In this document: positions 1 to 7,189 of the stretch, in pieces
Numbering within the stretch: the stretch's first letter is position 1
Layout: the number at the start of each line of letters is the position of its first letter
From: Stappia sp. 28M-7
GTDB taxonomy: Bacteria > Pseudomonadota > Alphaproteobacteria > Rhizobiales > Stappiaceae
Direction of reading: 5' to 3'
Length of the DNA stretch: 64,000 bases
Assembly: GCF_014252955.1 (NCBI RefSeq)
Contig: NZ_JACMIA010000001.1
Span: 1,550,001 to 1,614,000 of the forward strand
The notes under the pieces: generated by a model
The model's database searches: none
What the model saw: only the letters and a program-made list of their open reading frames with translations
Told to the model about the DNA's origin: nothing
Translations under genes and position numbers: made by a program

Positions 1-216
1 CATCAAAGCGCCGCGCACGCGTTCTTCGATCCGGGCGAGATCGCCCAGGTATCGAGAATTGATCACTTGGCTGACCGTGGGCTGGCTGTAGCCGATGCGC
101 TTGGCCGCGCCGGCCAGTCCCTCACGGTCTGCCAGTGCTGCCAGCTCCCGCACCCAATCGGGCAAGGACTCCCCCCAGGCGGCGCCCGCCTTGGCGATCA
201 TGGCGACGGGTGTCAT
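1..216 (-). CDS. Small helix-turn-helix protein of the Mu-like early operon (C-terminus beyond the window)
   Basis: The reading frame starts at the ATG at 216, inside an ATGA overlap with the stop codon of the upstream gene, and stays open to the window edge (72 codons). Residues around 30-50 read like a helix-turn-helix, with GAAKRIGYSQPTVSQVINS giving the helix, turn and recognition helix of an XRE-type DNA-binding fold. Short HTH proteins of this kind occur after the B gene in transposable phages of alphaproteobacteria. The role is probably regulatory, but nothing here identifies a target. The C-terminus is outside the window, so length and any extra domain are unknown. Confidence 0.6.
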   Translation of the reverse strand, partial: MTPVAMIAKAGAAWGESLPDWVRELAALADREGLAGAAKRIGYSQPTVSQVINSRYLGDLARIEERVRGALM

Positions 217-854
217 GACGTGACCTCCTCGGCCACTACCTCGGCCGGGCCGTGGAGAGCATCGGTGTTGGGGTCGTAGACCACATGCGTGCGCAGCAGC
301 TTCGGCGCCAGCGGACCGCTCGCCATCGAGGGCTTGAGCCGCCACTTCGCGCGGTGCGGGCCGACGCTCTCCTGCAGGACGGTCAGATATCCGGCGGCGG
401 CGAGGTGCTTGATGTAGCTTTGAGCGGTCGGCACCGGCACCGAAACTTCGTCGGTGGAGGCGAAGGCTGCCAATTCCCGCAAGGTGAACCCGTCGCGCAG
501 CAGATTGCGCATCGTGTTCCACATGAGCTGATTGGCGCGGACCGGCACACGCGAACCGTCCCGACGCAACCGGGGCGCCTCCTGGTGGCGTTGGACGAGA
601 CGGTAGATCCGGCGGCCCCGCCGCCGTCCGCGGGCGGGTTCGCTTCCCGCATCTGCGAGAATGCCCGCCAGTGTGAGCCGGCGCAGATAGTCGGTAATAC
701 CGTAATCGGCCGGATCGCAGCAGCGCTGGTCTACATCGTGGTGCGTGAACGTGTCGCCATTGCGCGTAAGGTCGAGGATGACGGACCACACGTGGTCGAT
801 GCCGCGCAGCACCGGCCGACCGTTGATCGTCTTGAGCTTGAGGATCGCCGACAT
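213..854 (-). CDS. Uncharacterised 213-aa protein of the Mu-like early operon
   Basis: The gene starts in a TGATG overlap with the end of the B-type ATPase gene and ends in an ATGA overlap with the next HTH gene, so it is translationally coupled within the early operon. I do not recognise the family. Residues about 105-160, with SYIKHLAAAGYLTVLQ near the end, resemble a winged-helix DNA-binding segment. An arginine-rich stretch (GRRRGRRIYR) lies near residue 77. Its position directly after B is where transposable phages carry early accessory functions. A DNA-binding role is a guess from composition and context. Confidence 0.65.
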   Translation of the reverse strand: MSAILKLKTINGRPVLRGIDHVWSVILDLTRNGDTFTHHDVDQRCCDPADYGITDYLRRLTLAGILADAGSEPARGRRRGRRIYRLVQRHQEAPRLRRDGSRVPVRANQLMWNTMRNLLRDGFTLRELAAFASTDEVSVPVPTAQSYIKHLAAAGYLTVLQESVGPHRAKWRLKPSMASGPLAPKLLRTHVVYDPNTDALHGPAEVVAEEVTS

Positions 855-1612
855 CAGCCGCGCCCTCCCGCCCGCCGGATGGGTGTCTCGCCGGTGAAGA
901 TCCGCCCCTCGTAGTCGGCGCGGGATACGGCACCTTTGCCGCGATTGCGCGCCCAGGCATGGATTTCGTGCAGCGTCGTGGCGATGCGGCGGGCACGGCC
1001 GGCCGTCTTAGCGCGGATATCTTCGAGCAGGTCGTCACCGATCTCGACCTGCGGGCACAGGATGCGGGCCAGTTCCGCCGTGTCTTCGAGGTCGCAGGGC
1101 TGCGCCAGCTGCCAGTCGAGCACCCGGTTGTGCACCCGCTCGAAGGCTTCGAGCTTGCGTGGCAGCAGCTCCTCGCCGATCAGAACGACGGGCACCTGGG
1201 TCGTTTCGTGGATGTCGCGGACGTATTCGATCATCTTGCCATCCACGAGCTTGTCGGCCTCGTCGATGATCAAGGGGCGGTTGGGTGCATCTCCCAGCCG
1301 GCGGATGATCTCGTCCATCATCTGCGCCACGGTGCCGCGCGGCCGGGGCTGCCCCGCCTCCTGCAGGATGGCTTCGCAGAGCGGCTTTGCCCGCCAGTAG
1401 TGGCGCACCTCGACGTAGATTGCGGCGGTCTTGTTCATGGCGTACTGCGCGGCCACCGACTTTCCGTACCCGCTGTCACCGCTGAAAACGCCGATCCCCG
1501 GCAGTCCCACCATGCGCGAGCGCAGCGCCTCGATCATCATCATCAGGGTTGCAACGTTCTTCAGCGGCGCGATGGACCCGCCCGTCTTGACCGTGTGCTC
1601 GTTTGCCGTCAT
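854..1612 (-). CDS. Transposition ATPase, Mu B-like (AAA family)
   Basis: This 252-aa protein has a Walker A motif GDSGYGKS at residues 45-52 and a Walker B motif RPLIIDEAD at about 113-121, as in the MuB/TniB-like AAA ATPases. In Mu, B binds target DNA in an ATP-dependent manner and delivers it to the transposase. It lies 63 bp downstream of the A-type transposase gene on the same strand, the canonical A-B order. An AAGGA ribosome-binding site precedes the ATG. The intervening gap contains a run of eight A residues and a repeated GGAGCCCC. The function is confident from motif plus context. Target immunity cannot be judged from sequence. Confidence 0.9.
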   Translation of the reverse strand: MTANEHTVKTGGSIAPLKNVATLMMMIEALRSRMVGLPGIGVFSGDSGYGKSVAAQYAMNKTAAIYVEVRHYWRAKPLCEAILQEAGQPRPRGTVAQMMDEIIRRLGDAPNRPLIIDEADKLVDGKMIEYVRDIHETTQVPVVLIGEELLPRKLEAFERVHNRVLDWQLAQPCDLEDTAELARILCPQVEIGDDLLEDIRAKTAGRARRIATTLHEIHAWARNRGKGAVSRADYEGRIFTGETPIRRAGGRG

Positions 1613-1675
1613 GTTTCTGTCCTTCGTAATTGCTTGGGGCTCCGGTTCGCCGGGGCTCCTTTTTTTTGGGCGGGC

Positions 1676-3907
1676 CTAGCCGCCGAAATCCTCGTGCAGG
1701 GCCTGCAGGGCGCGGTATTCCGGCCCGGACCTGTAGCCCCCGAGCCACATCGCATCCTCTGTACTGATGGCCTCGCCGGCCTCGACACGCGCCATCAGGT
1801 CTTGCGCCCGGCGAAACCGGAGCTGCGGCGTTTCCTGGCGACGGATGGGGGTGACAGCCGGAGCAGCGGCGGCGGGTGCCGCCATCTCCTTGCGCATTTC
1901 GTCGAGCAGCTCCGCAGCGCGCTTCGGCTGCACGGGCGCTTCCTTGGGAGCGACAGCGTCGAGGGCGGCGGCGATGGCCGGCGTCGAGTGTTCCACTTCG
2001 CGCTTGGGCAGCGGAACGACGTTGGCGCTCTCGCGGGCAAGGGCGTCGGCCTTCTCCCGGTAGAGCCGCAGCGTCCGCTCGATCCCCGACGGCCCCTTCC
2101 TGATGCCCCGCAGTTCGGCTTTCGCTTCCCGCTCGCGGTCGGCGAGCAGCTGCCGAGCAACTTCCTTCTCGGCCTGCACGAATGCCGGTCGGTTGATGTC
2201 CCGCAGTTCGGGGCAAATGGCAGTGTCGAGAAACTGCCCATCCGATGCTGAGAAGACGTAGACCTTGCCCATGTCGATGGGATCGAGGCGGACGATCACG
2301 TCGGTGCCGGGCAGAATGCGGCCGGACAGGTAGTATTGGTGATCGATCCTGATCCCCTGGGCAGTCATCCGGCGGCGACCGTCCTTGCCGGCGAGCGGCA
2401 TCAGCAGGACATCGAGGGCGCGCTCGTCCACACGGGCAATCGGCGCATTCGAGGTGGCGGCCGCCTGAGCCGGTGTCAGCCCCTTCAAAGCGCCCTTGAA
2501 GCCGCCGTGAGGCCGCGCGTGATAGTAGACCTCAAGCCACTCGTCGACATGCGCCTGCACTTCTGCGGCCGATAGCTCGACCCCGAACAGTTCGGCGTCG
2601 TCTGTCCCCAGGCGCTGCCCGAACGCCTTGCGCTCTTCGATGGCTTTGCGCTCGGCCACGTCGTGCCCGACATAGCCGGGCAGCTGCGTTGCGAAGTTGT
2701 GCTGAAACGTCTTGATGACGCGCTCGACATGCGCCTTTTCGGTCGGGCTGTATGCGGCCGAAACGTCGACATCGATGTCGAGGTCATCGAACAGCTGGAC
2801 GGTGGCGCGAGCCTTGAAGTCGGAGCCGTTGTCCGTTTTGACCGTCTTGGGCACGCCCCATGCAATGAGTGCTTTGCGGATCAGCAGGCCGACCGCCGAG
2901 GCGCGCGGTGTCTTCGACAGGGTGATGACCACCCGCCGCGTGGCGATGTCGATGCAGGCATACATCGAGTGCCGGCCGTCGATGCACAGGACGTCGACCG
3001 GTGACGCATCGATCTGCCAGAGCTGGTTCGGCTCCCTGACCCAGCGATAGGCACCCGTTCCGCGCAGCGCCATGGTCGACCGGTACCGGTCGGGGTTGGT
3101 GTTCTTGGTGATCACGACCTTTTCGGCCGCGCGCAACTCTTTGATGAAATGCTGGAATGTCCGCACCGGCGGAAGCGGTTTGATCTCGCCGTGCCGATCC
3201 GTGATCTCGGCGCCGAACTCATCCTCGCAATAGTCCCGGATTGTCTCTGCCGACAAAGCCGGGTTCTGGATGATCCATGCCAGCACGAAGGCCCGCATTC
3301 GGCCGCCCTCGGCCGTGGCCAGCAGCCCCTTGCCCTTGCGCGCCTGGGCGGGATCGTGTCCGAGCGCGGCGCTCCCGGCGCTCGTCAGCTGCGAGCGCCA
3401 CCGCATCAGCGTGCGGGCCGAGACATGCTTGACCACCCCCGCCGCCCATTCGGGCAGCGGCACGCGGCCGGCGTTGTACATGTCGGCAAACAGGCTGTCG
3501 GTACCGAGGGCGCCAAGGTCGAGCATCTGCCGGAAGCGATCCGCCAGGCGCAGGATGTACACCCGCGCGTCCCGTGTGAGGCGTGCCCTGTCGGTGAGGT
3601 GCTCTCCGCCCAGCGGGCGGGCGTCGCCGCCACCCTTGACCGTCAGCGCCGGGCCGATCTGGCGCGACAGATACCCAAGGCGCACGTCGAGCGGCAGGAG
3701 GTCGAGGTGGTATCGGGTGATTGTGCCGCCCCGTCCGGTCTCGGTTCTCACCAGCGCGTGGTGTCGGTGCCACCCTTCGCGCTCAATCATTCGGTCAATG
3801 CTTCGACGGTCGACCGGGAGACCGGGTAGATCGCCAGATGATGAGGCTTCGGCCAACTCGCGTGCCGTGAACCACAGCTGGATCTGGGTCGGGCTGTGCG
3901 CGTTCAT
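1676..3907 (-). CDS. DDE transposase, Mu A-like
   Basis: This 743-aa protein is the phage integrase-transposase. The N-terminal 75 residues match a Mu-type DNA-binding domain (FTARELAE...RSIDRMIEREGWHRH). The catalytic rve-type core carries the triad D300 (WQID), D359 (KTDNGSDF) and E395 (HVERVIKTF). A Mu-type C-terminal beta-barrel and an alanine-rich tail follow. In the family it binds the phage ends, assembles the transpososome and catalyses strand transfer. It starts 3 bp after the preceding early gene and is followed by the B ATPase. Length and layout are complete, with no frameshift, so it is probably functional. Confidence 0.95.
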   Translation of the reverse strand: MNAHSPTQIQLWFTARELAEASSSGDLPGLPVDRRSIDRMIEREGWHRHHALVRTETGRGGTITRYHLDLLPLDVRLGYLSRQIGPALTVKGGGDARPLGGEHLTDRARLTRDARVYILRLADRFRQMLDLGALGTDSLFADMYNAGRVPLPEWAAGVVKHVSARTLMRWRSQLTSAGSAALGHDPAQARKGKGLLATAEGGRMRAFVLAWIIQNPALSAETIRDYCEDEFGAEITDRHGEIKPLPPVRTFQHFIKELRAAEKVVITKNTNPDRYRSTMALRGTGAYRWVREPNQLWQIDASPVDVLCIDGRHSMYACIDIATRRVVITLSKTPRASAVGLLIRKALIAWGVPKTVKTDNGSDFKARATVQLFDDLDIDVDVSAAYSPTEKAHVERVIKTFQHNFATQLPGYVGHDVAERKAIEERKAFGQRLGTDDAELFGVELSAAEVQAHVDEWLEVYYHARPHGGFKGALKGLTPAQAAATSNAPIARVDERALDVLLMPLAGKDGRRRMTAQGIRIDHQYYLSGRILPGTDVIVRLDPIDMGKVYVFSASDGQFLDTAICPELRDINRPAFVQAEKEVARQLLADREREAKAELRGIRKGPSGIERTLRLYREKADALARESANVVPLPKREVEHSTPAIAAALDAVAPKEAPVQPKRAAELLDEMRKEMAAPAAAAPAVTPIRRQETPQLRFRRAQDLMARVEAGEAISTEDAMWLGGYRSGPEYRALQALHEDFGG

Positions 3908-3910
3908 CGC

Positions 3911-4366
3911 TCAGATCGCTCCCCATTTGGCCTTCTCAGCGGCCTTGAATCTCTGGATTTTTGCCTCGGCTTCTTCAGCCAGATGCACGTTGATGAGCGC
4001 GCTGTAGCGGGTATCGACGACCACTTTTCCGAAGCGCCCGGCCACGAAGCCGAGAAGGTCTGTGCAGCCGGTCACTTCGATCAGCGCGATGAACCGCTCT
4101 AGCGTGATGCGATGTGCTTCCGCGCCTTCCGACGCGTAATTCGCAAGCATGTTTTCCGAGACCGCATAGCCAAGCTCTGCGGTCATCGCGGCAGCGATCT
4201 CAGGCCGCGAAAGGGACGATGACTTGAGGGCGAGCGCGACGGCCTGGCTGATTTGCGAGGCCAGCCGCGAACCGCGAATGGCGCCGGGCTCAAACCCGGC
4301 GGCCACCTTCGGCGGTTCCCAGGAGAACAGGTCCCCCGTCAGGTCGTCTTTGCGCGCCTTCACCAT
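3911..4366 (-). CDS. Uncharacterised 151-aa early protein of the Mu-like prophage
   Basis: The start codon overlaps the stop of the ParB-like gene (TGATG), and the stop lies 3 bp before the transposase gene, so it is an integral early-operon gene. I do not recognise a named family. The first 30 residues include DLFSWEPP. The centre (residues about 35-110) is helical and has the spacing of a helix-turn-helix: SRPEIAAAMTAELGYAVS followed by ENMLANYASEG. The C-terminus is a charged helix rich in Ala, Glu and Lys. A DNA-binding role in transposition control is possible but unproven. Confidence 0.65.
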   Translation of the reverse strand: MVKARKDDLTGDLFSWEPPKVAAGFEPGAIRGSRLASQISQAVALALKSSSLSRPEIAAAMTAELGYAVSENMLANYASEGAEAHRITLERFIALIEVTGCTDLLGFVAGRFGKVVVDTRYSALINVHLAEEAEAKIQRFKAAEKAKWGAI

Positions 4367-5229
4367 CAGAGCGCACCTTCCTCTTTCAGCATGTCGAGGA
4401 TCTCGGCTTGATGGGCGCGCACGAAGGCGCGGCGCTGCCGAACGGGAAACCGCCGCCAGCTGTCCGAAAAGGACCGGAACGCCTTCTCGGCCGGGTCTTC
4501 GGGCTTGCGTCCTTCGATCATGGCGACCGCGCCGGCCACCGAACCCGCCATCGGCGGCTCGCTGAGCACGTGATCCAGAACGGCGGGACGCATCTCCTCG
4601 GGCAGATCGGCCAACGCCATCAGTTCGCTTTGGCTGTCGGCGAGTTTGGTGAGCGCCACTCGCTCGCGGGTGTACCCGTCAAGCGACGCGATCTTGAGGC
4701 ATCGCCAGACCGTGACCTTGCTGAGGCCAAGCGCCCGTTGCGCCGCCTCGCCGAAAGACGCTGCGAACCGCTCGGCGGCAGCAGCCACCGGGTCGGCGAC
4801 GATCAAAGTTTCATCGTGAAACTTTGATGCCGCCCGCCGGTTTCCGCCGCGCTTCACCGCGCCCTGGGCCTGTTCGTAGATCTCGCGCCAGGCGGCCACA
4901 TCCAGCGCCCTGTCCAGCGCCGAGAGCTCCCGGCGCATCAGGTTCTCGGCGATCTCCGCAAGCCGCAAGGCGGCCTCGTCGGCGAACGCATCCGCCGGCT
5001 TCACGTCGGCCCGGACACTTTTCCACTTGAGCAGCTTCGCCGCGCCGAGCCGGTGGGCTCCCGCGATCAGCCGGAAACGCTTACCCGCCTCGACCACGAG
5101 GATCGGGATGCGAAGCCCTTGGCCGTCGATATCGGCGGCAAGCGCGGCCACCCAATCCGGGTCGACCTTACGCCGGCCGGCGGGCACGTCGATCTGTGCG
5201 AGCGGGATCTCGCGCGGAGCGTCGCTCAC
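4366..5229 (-). CDS. ParB N-terminal-domain (ParB/Srx-type) protein
   Basis: This 287-aa protein has the ParB N-terminal fold. The opening IPLAQIDVPAGRRKVDP segment is followed by AGAHRLGAAKLLKW, the ParB-like GxxR box, then an ENLMRRELSALDRALDVA helical stretch. In classical ParB this fold binds CTP and loads onto DNA. In transposable phages, ParB-domain proteins sit in the early region with unproven roles. The start is a GTG inside a GTGA overlap with the small membrane protein gene. The 151-aa gene follows with a TGATG overlap. No phage-borne ParA partner is visible, which argues against a partition role. Confidence 0.8.
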   Translation of the reverse strand: MSDAPREIPLAQIDVPAGRRKVDPDWVAALAADIDGQGLRIPILVVEAGKRFRLIAGAHRLGAAKLLKWKSVRADVKPADAFADEAALRLAEIAENLMRRELSALDRALDVAAWREIYEQAQGAVKRGGNRRAASKFHDETLIVADPVAAAAERFAASFGEAAQRALGLSKVTVWRCLKIASLDGYTRERVALTKLADSQSELMALADLPEEMRPAVLDHVLSEPPMAGSVAGAVAMIEGRKPEDPAEKAFRSFSDSWRRFPVRQRRAFVRAHQAEILDMLKEEGAL

Positions 5230-5381
5230 CCCATCCTCCAGACCAGCACGAGATCCGATGCGGCTTCCACGAAGAAGAGGAAGGCGGCGACCGAGAAGGA
5301 CAGGACGGCGAGAGCCATCACGTCCTGGGCGTCTGAAAAGGTGTCAAGGATGACGCGAAGCGCTGACAGAACCGGGCGCAT
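5226..5381 (-). CDS. 51-aa single-span membrane protein in the early operon
   Basis: This is a short gene, below usual annotation cut-offs. It starts at the ATG at 5381 in a TAATG overlap with the ner-like gene and stops in a GTGA overlap with the ParB-like gene. The overlaps at both ends argue that it is real. The protein begins MRPVLSALRVILDTFSD and has one hydrophobic segment at about residues 20-46 (VMALAVLSFSVAAFLFF), ending in VWRMG. I do not recognise a family. A membrane microprotein between two DNA-binding proteins suggests an accessory host-interaction role, which is speculation. Confidence 0.6.
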   Translation of the reverse strand: MRPVLSALRVILDTFSDAQDVMALAVLSFSVAAFLFFVEAASDLVLVWRMG

Positions 5382-5680
5382 TACGCGGCCACCCTGTCAG
5401 AGCTTCCGGGGGTTTTCTGACTCGCCTTGCTCGGACGCTCTCTGCTATCAAAGATCCGATTGGCAGTGATGGGATAGCGGTCGGGCCACACCACCTCCAC
5501 GGGATCCCCGAGAAAGTCGGCGATCAGTTTTTCGTTGGGGCGATTCCAGCGGGTCCAAACAGTTCGGAAGGTGTTCGGGTTTCGACCGTTTTCAATCGCA
5601 AACTCGGTGAGCTTGACGCCCCTGCGTCGAAACTCGGCGAGGATCGAATGCCTGTCCCACTTGGGCTGGGCTTTCGCCAT
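5381..5680 (-). CDS. ner: Ner-like transcriptional regulator (Nlp family)
   Basis: The residues PKWDRHSILAEFRRRG and the following NGRNPNTFRTVWTRWNRPNEKLIADFLG match the Ner/Nlp helix-turn-helix family, ending in the typical VVWPDRYP. In Mu, Ner is the first gene of the early transcript and shuts down early and repressor promoters. I chose the ATG at 5680 because AGGAG lies 8 bp upstream; a GTG at 5716 would add 12 residues without a better site. It diverges from the repressor gene. The last residues form a polar tail, and the stop overlaps the next start. Confidence in the family is high. Confidence 0.85.
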   Translation of the reverse strand: MAKAQPKWDRHSILAEFRRRGVKLTEFAIENGRNPNTFRTVWTRWNRPNEKLIADFLGDPVEVVWPDRYPITANRIFDSRERPSKASQKTPGSSDRVAA

Positions 5681-5697
5681 GGCTGCTACTCCTACTG

Positions 5698-5725
5698 AAA
5701 GCGGGTGTTGGCGCACCCGCTTTTT
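5698..5725. terminator. Terminator-like hairpin in the early leader
   Basis: Ten-base arms AAAGCGGGTG and CACCCGCTTT flank a 6-nt loop and are followed on the + strand by TTTTTG. It has the form of an intrinsic terminator for rightward transcripts. On the minus strand it is a leader hairpin 10 bases before the ner ribosome-binding site. It may stop antisense transcription or tune ner translation. Confidence 0.5.
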
Positions 5726-5781
5726 GTTGACGGTGTGTCATCAATTGCGGGTCGCCGAAGCGGGCCGCTAACAATAGGTAT

Positions 5782-5817
5782 AGCGATTCGTCGCCATGTA
5801 GCAAGCGAGATATCGCT
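5782..5817. promoter_or_regulatory. Pair of repressor/Ner operator-like palindromes
   Basis: Two near-identical sites of the form AGCGA-N4-TCGCT stand at 5782-5795 (last base C) and 5804-5817 (perfect). They are spaced 22 bp apart, two DNA turns. They lie between the divergent ner and repressor genes, 28 bp before the repressor ATG. This is where the switch operators of a Mu-like phage would be. The assignment is from symmetry and position only. Confidence 0.55.
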
Positions 5818-5844
5818 ATGCTTGGCTGCGTTCGCTCGTGCGCG

Positions 5845-6327
5845 ATGGATACAATTGGCGAACGCGTAAAAGAGGCCGCACAGGTCGTTGGCGGGCTTAA
5901 TGCACTCGCCAAGATCATTGAGATTCCCAGGCGGACAGTCGGTGACCAGATCAGCGGCAAGTATGAGGTGAAGCTGTCGTTTATTGTCGCCGTAGCCAGG
6001 GCGACCGGCTATTCGGTCGCTTGGCTTGCAACCGGTGAAGGCGAGAAACTGGGCGAGCCGAATGATGCTGCCGCAACTATCGACGCGGCAGTCTTTCGCC
6101 AGGTCGGCCGGCTTGTGGCGAGGGTGCACCAGGAAGAGGGCGTGAGGCTGCCCCCGGACGCCGCGCTGGATGAGCAAGCGGATGCCTATAACGCCCTGAT
6201 AACGCGTGCTGAGGACCCTGCCGATCCGGCAGAGCTAGAGGCGCTCTTGCCTTGGCTGGAGGCGCGGTTGCGGAAGAAGCTGCAGACAGCGGCGGCTGAG
6301 CCGGGCACTGGTAAACGTCCGGCTTGA
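5845..6327 (+). CDS. XRE-family phage repressor
   Basis: This is a 160-aa protein starting MDTIGERVKEAAQVVGGLNALAKI, with an XRE/lambda-type helix-turn-helix at residues about 15-60 (IPRRTVGDQISGKYEVKLSFIVAVARATG). A variable charged C-terminal half follows, which would serve oligomerisation. The upstream frame extends to 5818, but the ATG at 5845 gives the normal repressor N-terminus. It diverges from ner and the early operon, so it is the likely lysogeny repressor. No peptidase catalytic site of the LexA/CI type is visible, suggesting that induction does not use RecA-dependent self-cleavage. Confidence 0.8.
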   Translation: MDTIGERVKEAAQVVGGLNALAKIIEIPRRTVGDQISGKYEVKLSFIVAVARATGYSVAWLATGEGEKLGEPNDAAATIDAAVFRQVGRLVARVHQEEGVRLPPDAALDEQADAYNALITRAEDPADPAELEALLPWLEARLRKKLQTAAAEPGTGKRPA

Positions 6328-6438
6328 TGGTAGTGCAGACTACAGGTTGATCCCCATAGTCTCTTCTATCTATTTCAGAAATTGCAATCGTCGTACAAAT
6401 ACGATCACTGGTAGCAGTGGAATTCTGGGGTGGAACAA

Positions 6439-6813
6439 ATGATGAAACGCGCTGCGTTGGTTCTTATGCTGATGGCGGGTGGCTGTCAGACGCCATCAAA
6501 GCCGATGGAGGTTCTCACGCCTCACAAGCTAAGTGCCGCGGAGACTACCGCGATCCATGACGGCGTTAGAAGAGTTCTGAAAGATCCGGAGTCCGCCCGC
6601 TTTGGAACAATCGTTGCGGGCGCCAACGCGGACGGGGTTGTCACGGCATGCGGCTGGGTCAATGCCAAAAACAGCTTCGGCGGCTACACCGGCGAAAAGC
6701 CCTTCCTTGGCATCCTGACTGATGGGGGCTTTGTCACCGCTGCAGTGGGCGGTGACAGCACCGATGTGGCTGTTACGATGACGATGTGCAGCCGGTCGGG
6801 CCTGATGCTTTAA
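6439..6813 (+). CDS. Small lipoprotein, probable prophage cargo
   Basis: This is a 124-aa protein with a short lipoprotein signal (MMKRAALVLMLMAGGC). The lipobox MAGGC places the lipidated Cys near residue 16. The mature part has conserved-looking residues DGVRRVLKDPESARFG and TACGWVNAKNSFGGYTGEKPF. This pattern occurs in small exported proteins of proteobacteria, but I know no function for it. It lies between the repressor gene and the predicted prophage end, a position where transposable phages can carry genes expressed in the lysogen. The start may be the ATG at 6439 or 6442, or a GTG at 6430. Confidence 0.65.
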   Translation: MMKRAALVLMLMAGGCQTPSKPMEVLTPHKLSAAETTAIHDGVRRVLKDPESARFGTIVAGANADGVVTACGWVNAKNSFGGYTGEKPFLGILTDGGFVTAAVGGDSTDVAVTMTMCSRSGLML

Positions 6814-6827
6814 GCCGAAATTGAAAC

Positions 6828-6942
6828 GCCCCACTTTCTGAACTAGGCCTGCAGCCTGAGTGGGCTAGGAATTGGCAGTTTTCTGCGCTGTTGAGCGAAG
6901 TGGGGCGGGGCGTTGCAGTTGCCATTCCTGCGCCCCACTTTC
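6828..6942. repeat. Three copies of a GCCCCACTT motif near the prophage end
   Basis: GCCCCACTTTC occurs at 6828-6838 and 6932-6942 on the + strand, and as GAAGTGGGGC on the opposite orientation at 6897-6906. The three copies lie in a non-coding stretch between the lipoprotein stop and the predicted junction. They may bind a phage protein. No function is known to me. Confidence 0.45.
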
Positions 6943-7189
6943 GAAGGGCCGACTGGCAGATCTCTGCCATTCTCAGCGTGGCGGCGTCGACATCGCCAAG
7001 CCTTCTCGTCTCGAATTGCCAAGCGGTCTTGCGCGGCCGATCCGGTCGGGAGCACACGGCGCACCGCCGCCCGACCCCGTCAAACCCCGCACAACTCCTT
7101 GAGTTTCCATGGGGGTTCGGTATGTTTCCGGTGGTTCACGGGTCTCCCCGGATCTCCCCGTCAATTGTCAACTGGTCTTGCGGGTTACA
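6870..7189. promoter_or_regulatory. Putative transposase-binding sites and prophage terminus
   Basis: Two 20-bp sites match at 17 positions: AATTGCCAAGCGGTCTTGCG at 7014-7033 and AATTGTCAACTGGTCTTGCG at 7163-7182, 149 bp apart. A weaker relative stands at 6870-6887. The outermost site is followed by GGTTACA. Read on the minus strand this gives a terminal TGTA, with the site starting a few bases inside, the arrangement of the Mu L1 site. Non-coding DNA fills the rest of 6814-7189. These are proposed attL-proximal sites; the match to Mu is in architecture, not sequence. Confidence 0.55.

Larger units (their letters stand above)
1..7189. mobile_element. Mu-like transposable prophage, left (early) end, continuing off the left edge
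   Basis: A leftward operon encodes Ner-, transposase A- and ATPase B-like proteins and diverges from a repressor gene. This is the gene order of the Mu left end, where the repressor is read toward the host junction. On the minus strand the sequence starting at 7189 reads TGTAACCCGCAAGACC, a TGTA terminus followed at once by a motif that recurs 149 bp further in. I therefore place the host junction at about 7189/7190. The other end is not in the window. The five bases CCTCT at 7190-7194 would be the target duplication if Mu rules hold. Prophage identity is solid; the exact end is inference. Confidence 0.85.

Noticed and set aside
1613-1675. Programmed frameshift site at a run of eight A residues between transposase and ATPase genes
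   Set aside because: The run lies after the transposase stop codon and next to a normal AAGGA ribosome-binding site for the ATPase gene, so no frameshift product is implied.
4366-5229. Plasmid-type partition system
   Set aside because: Only the ParB N-terminal fold is present. There is no ParA gene or parS array, and the gene lies inside a phage operon.
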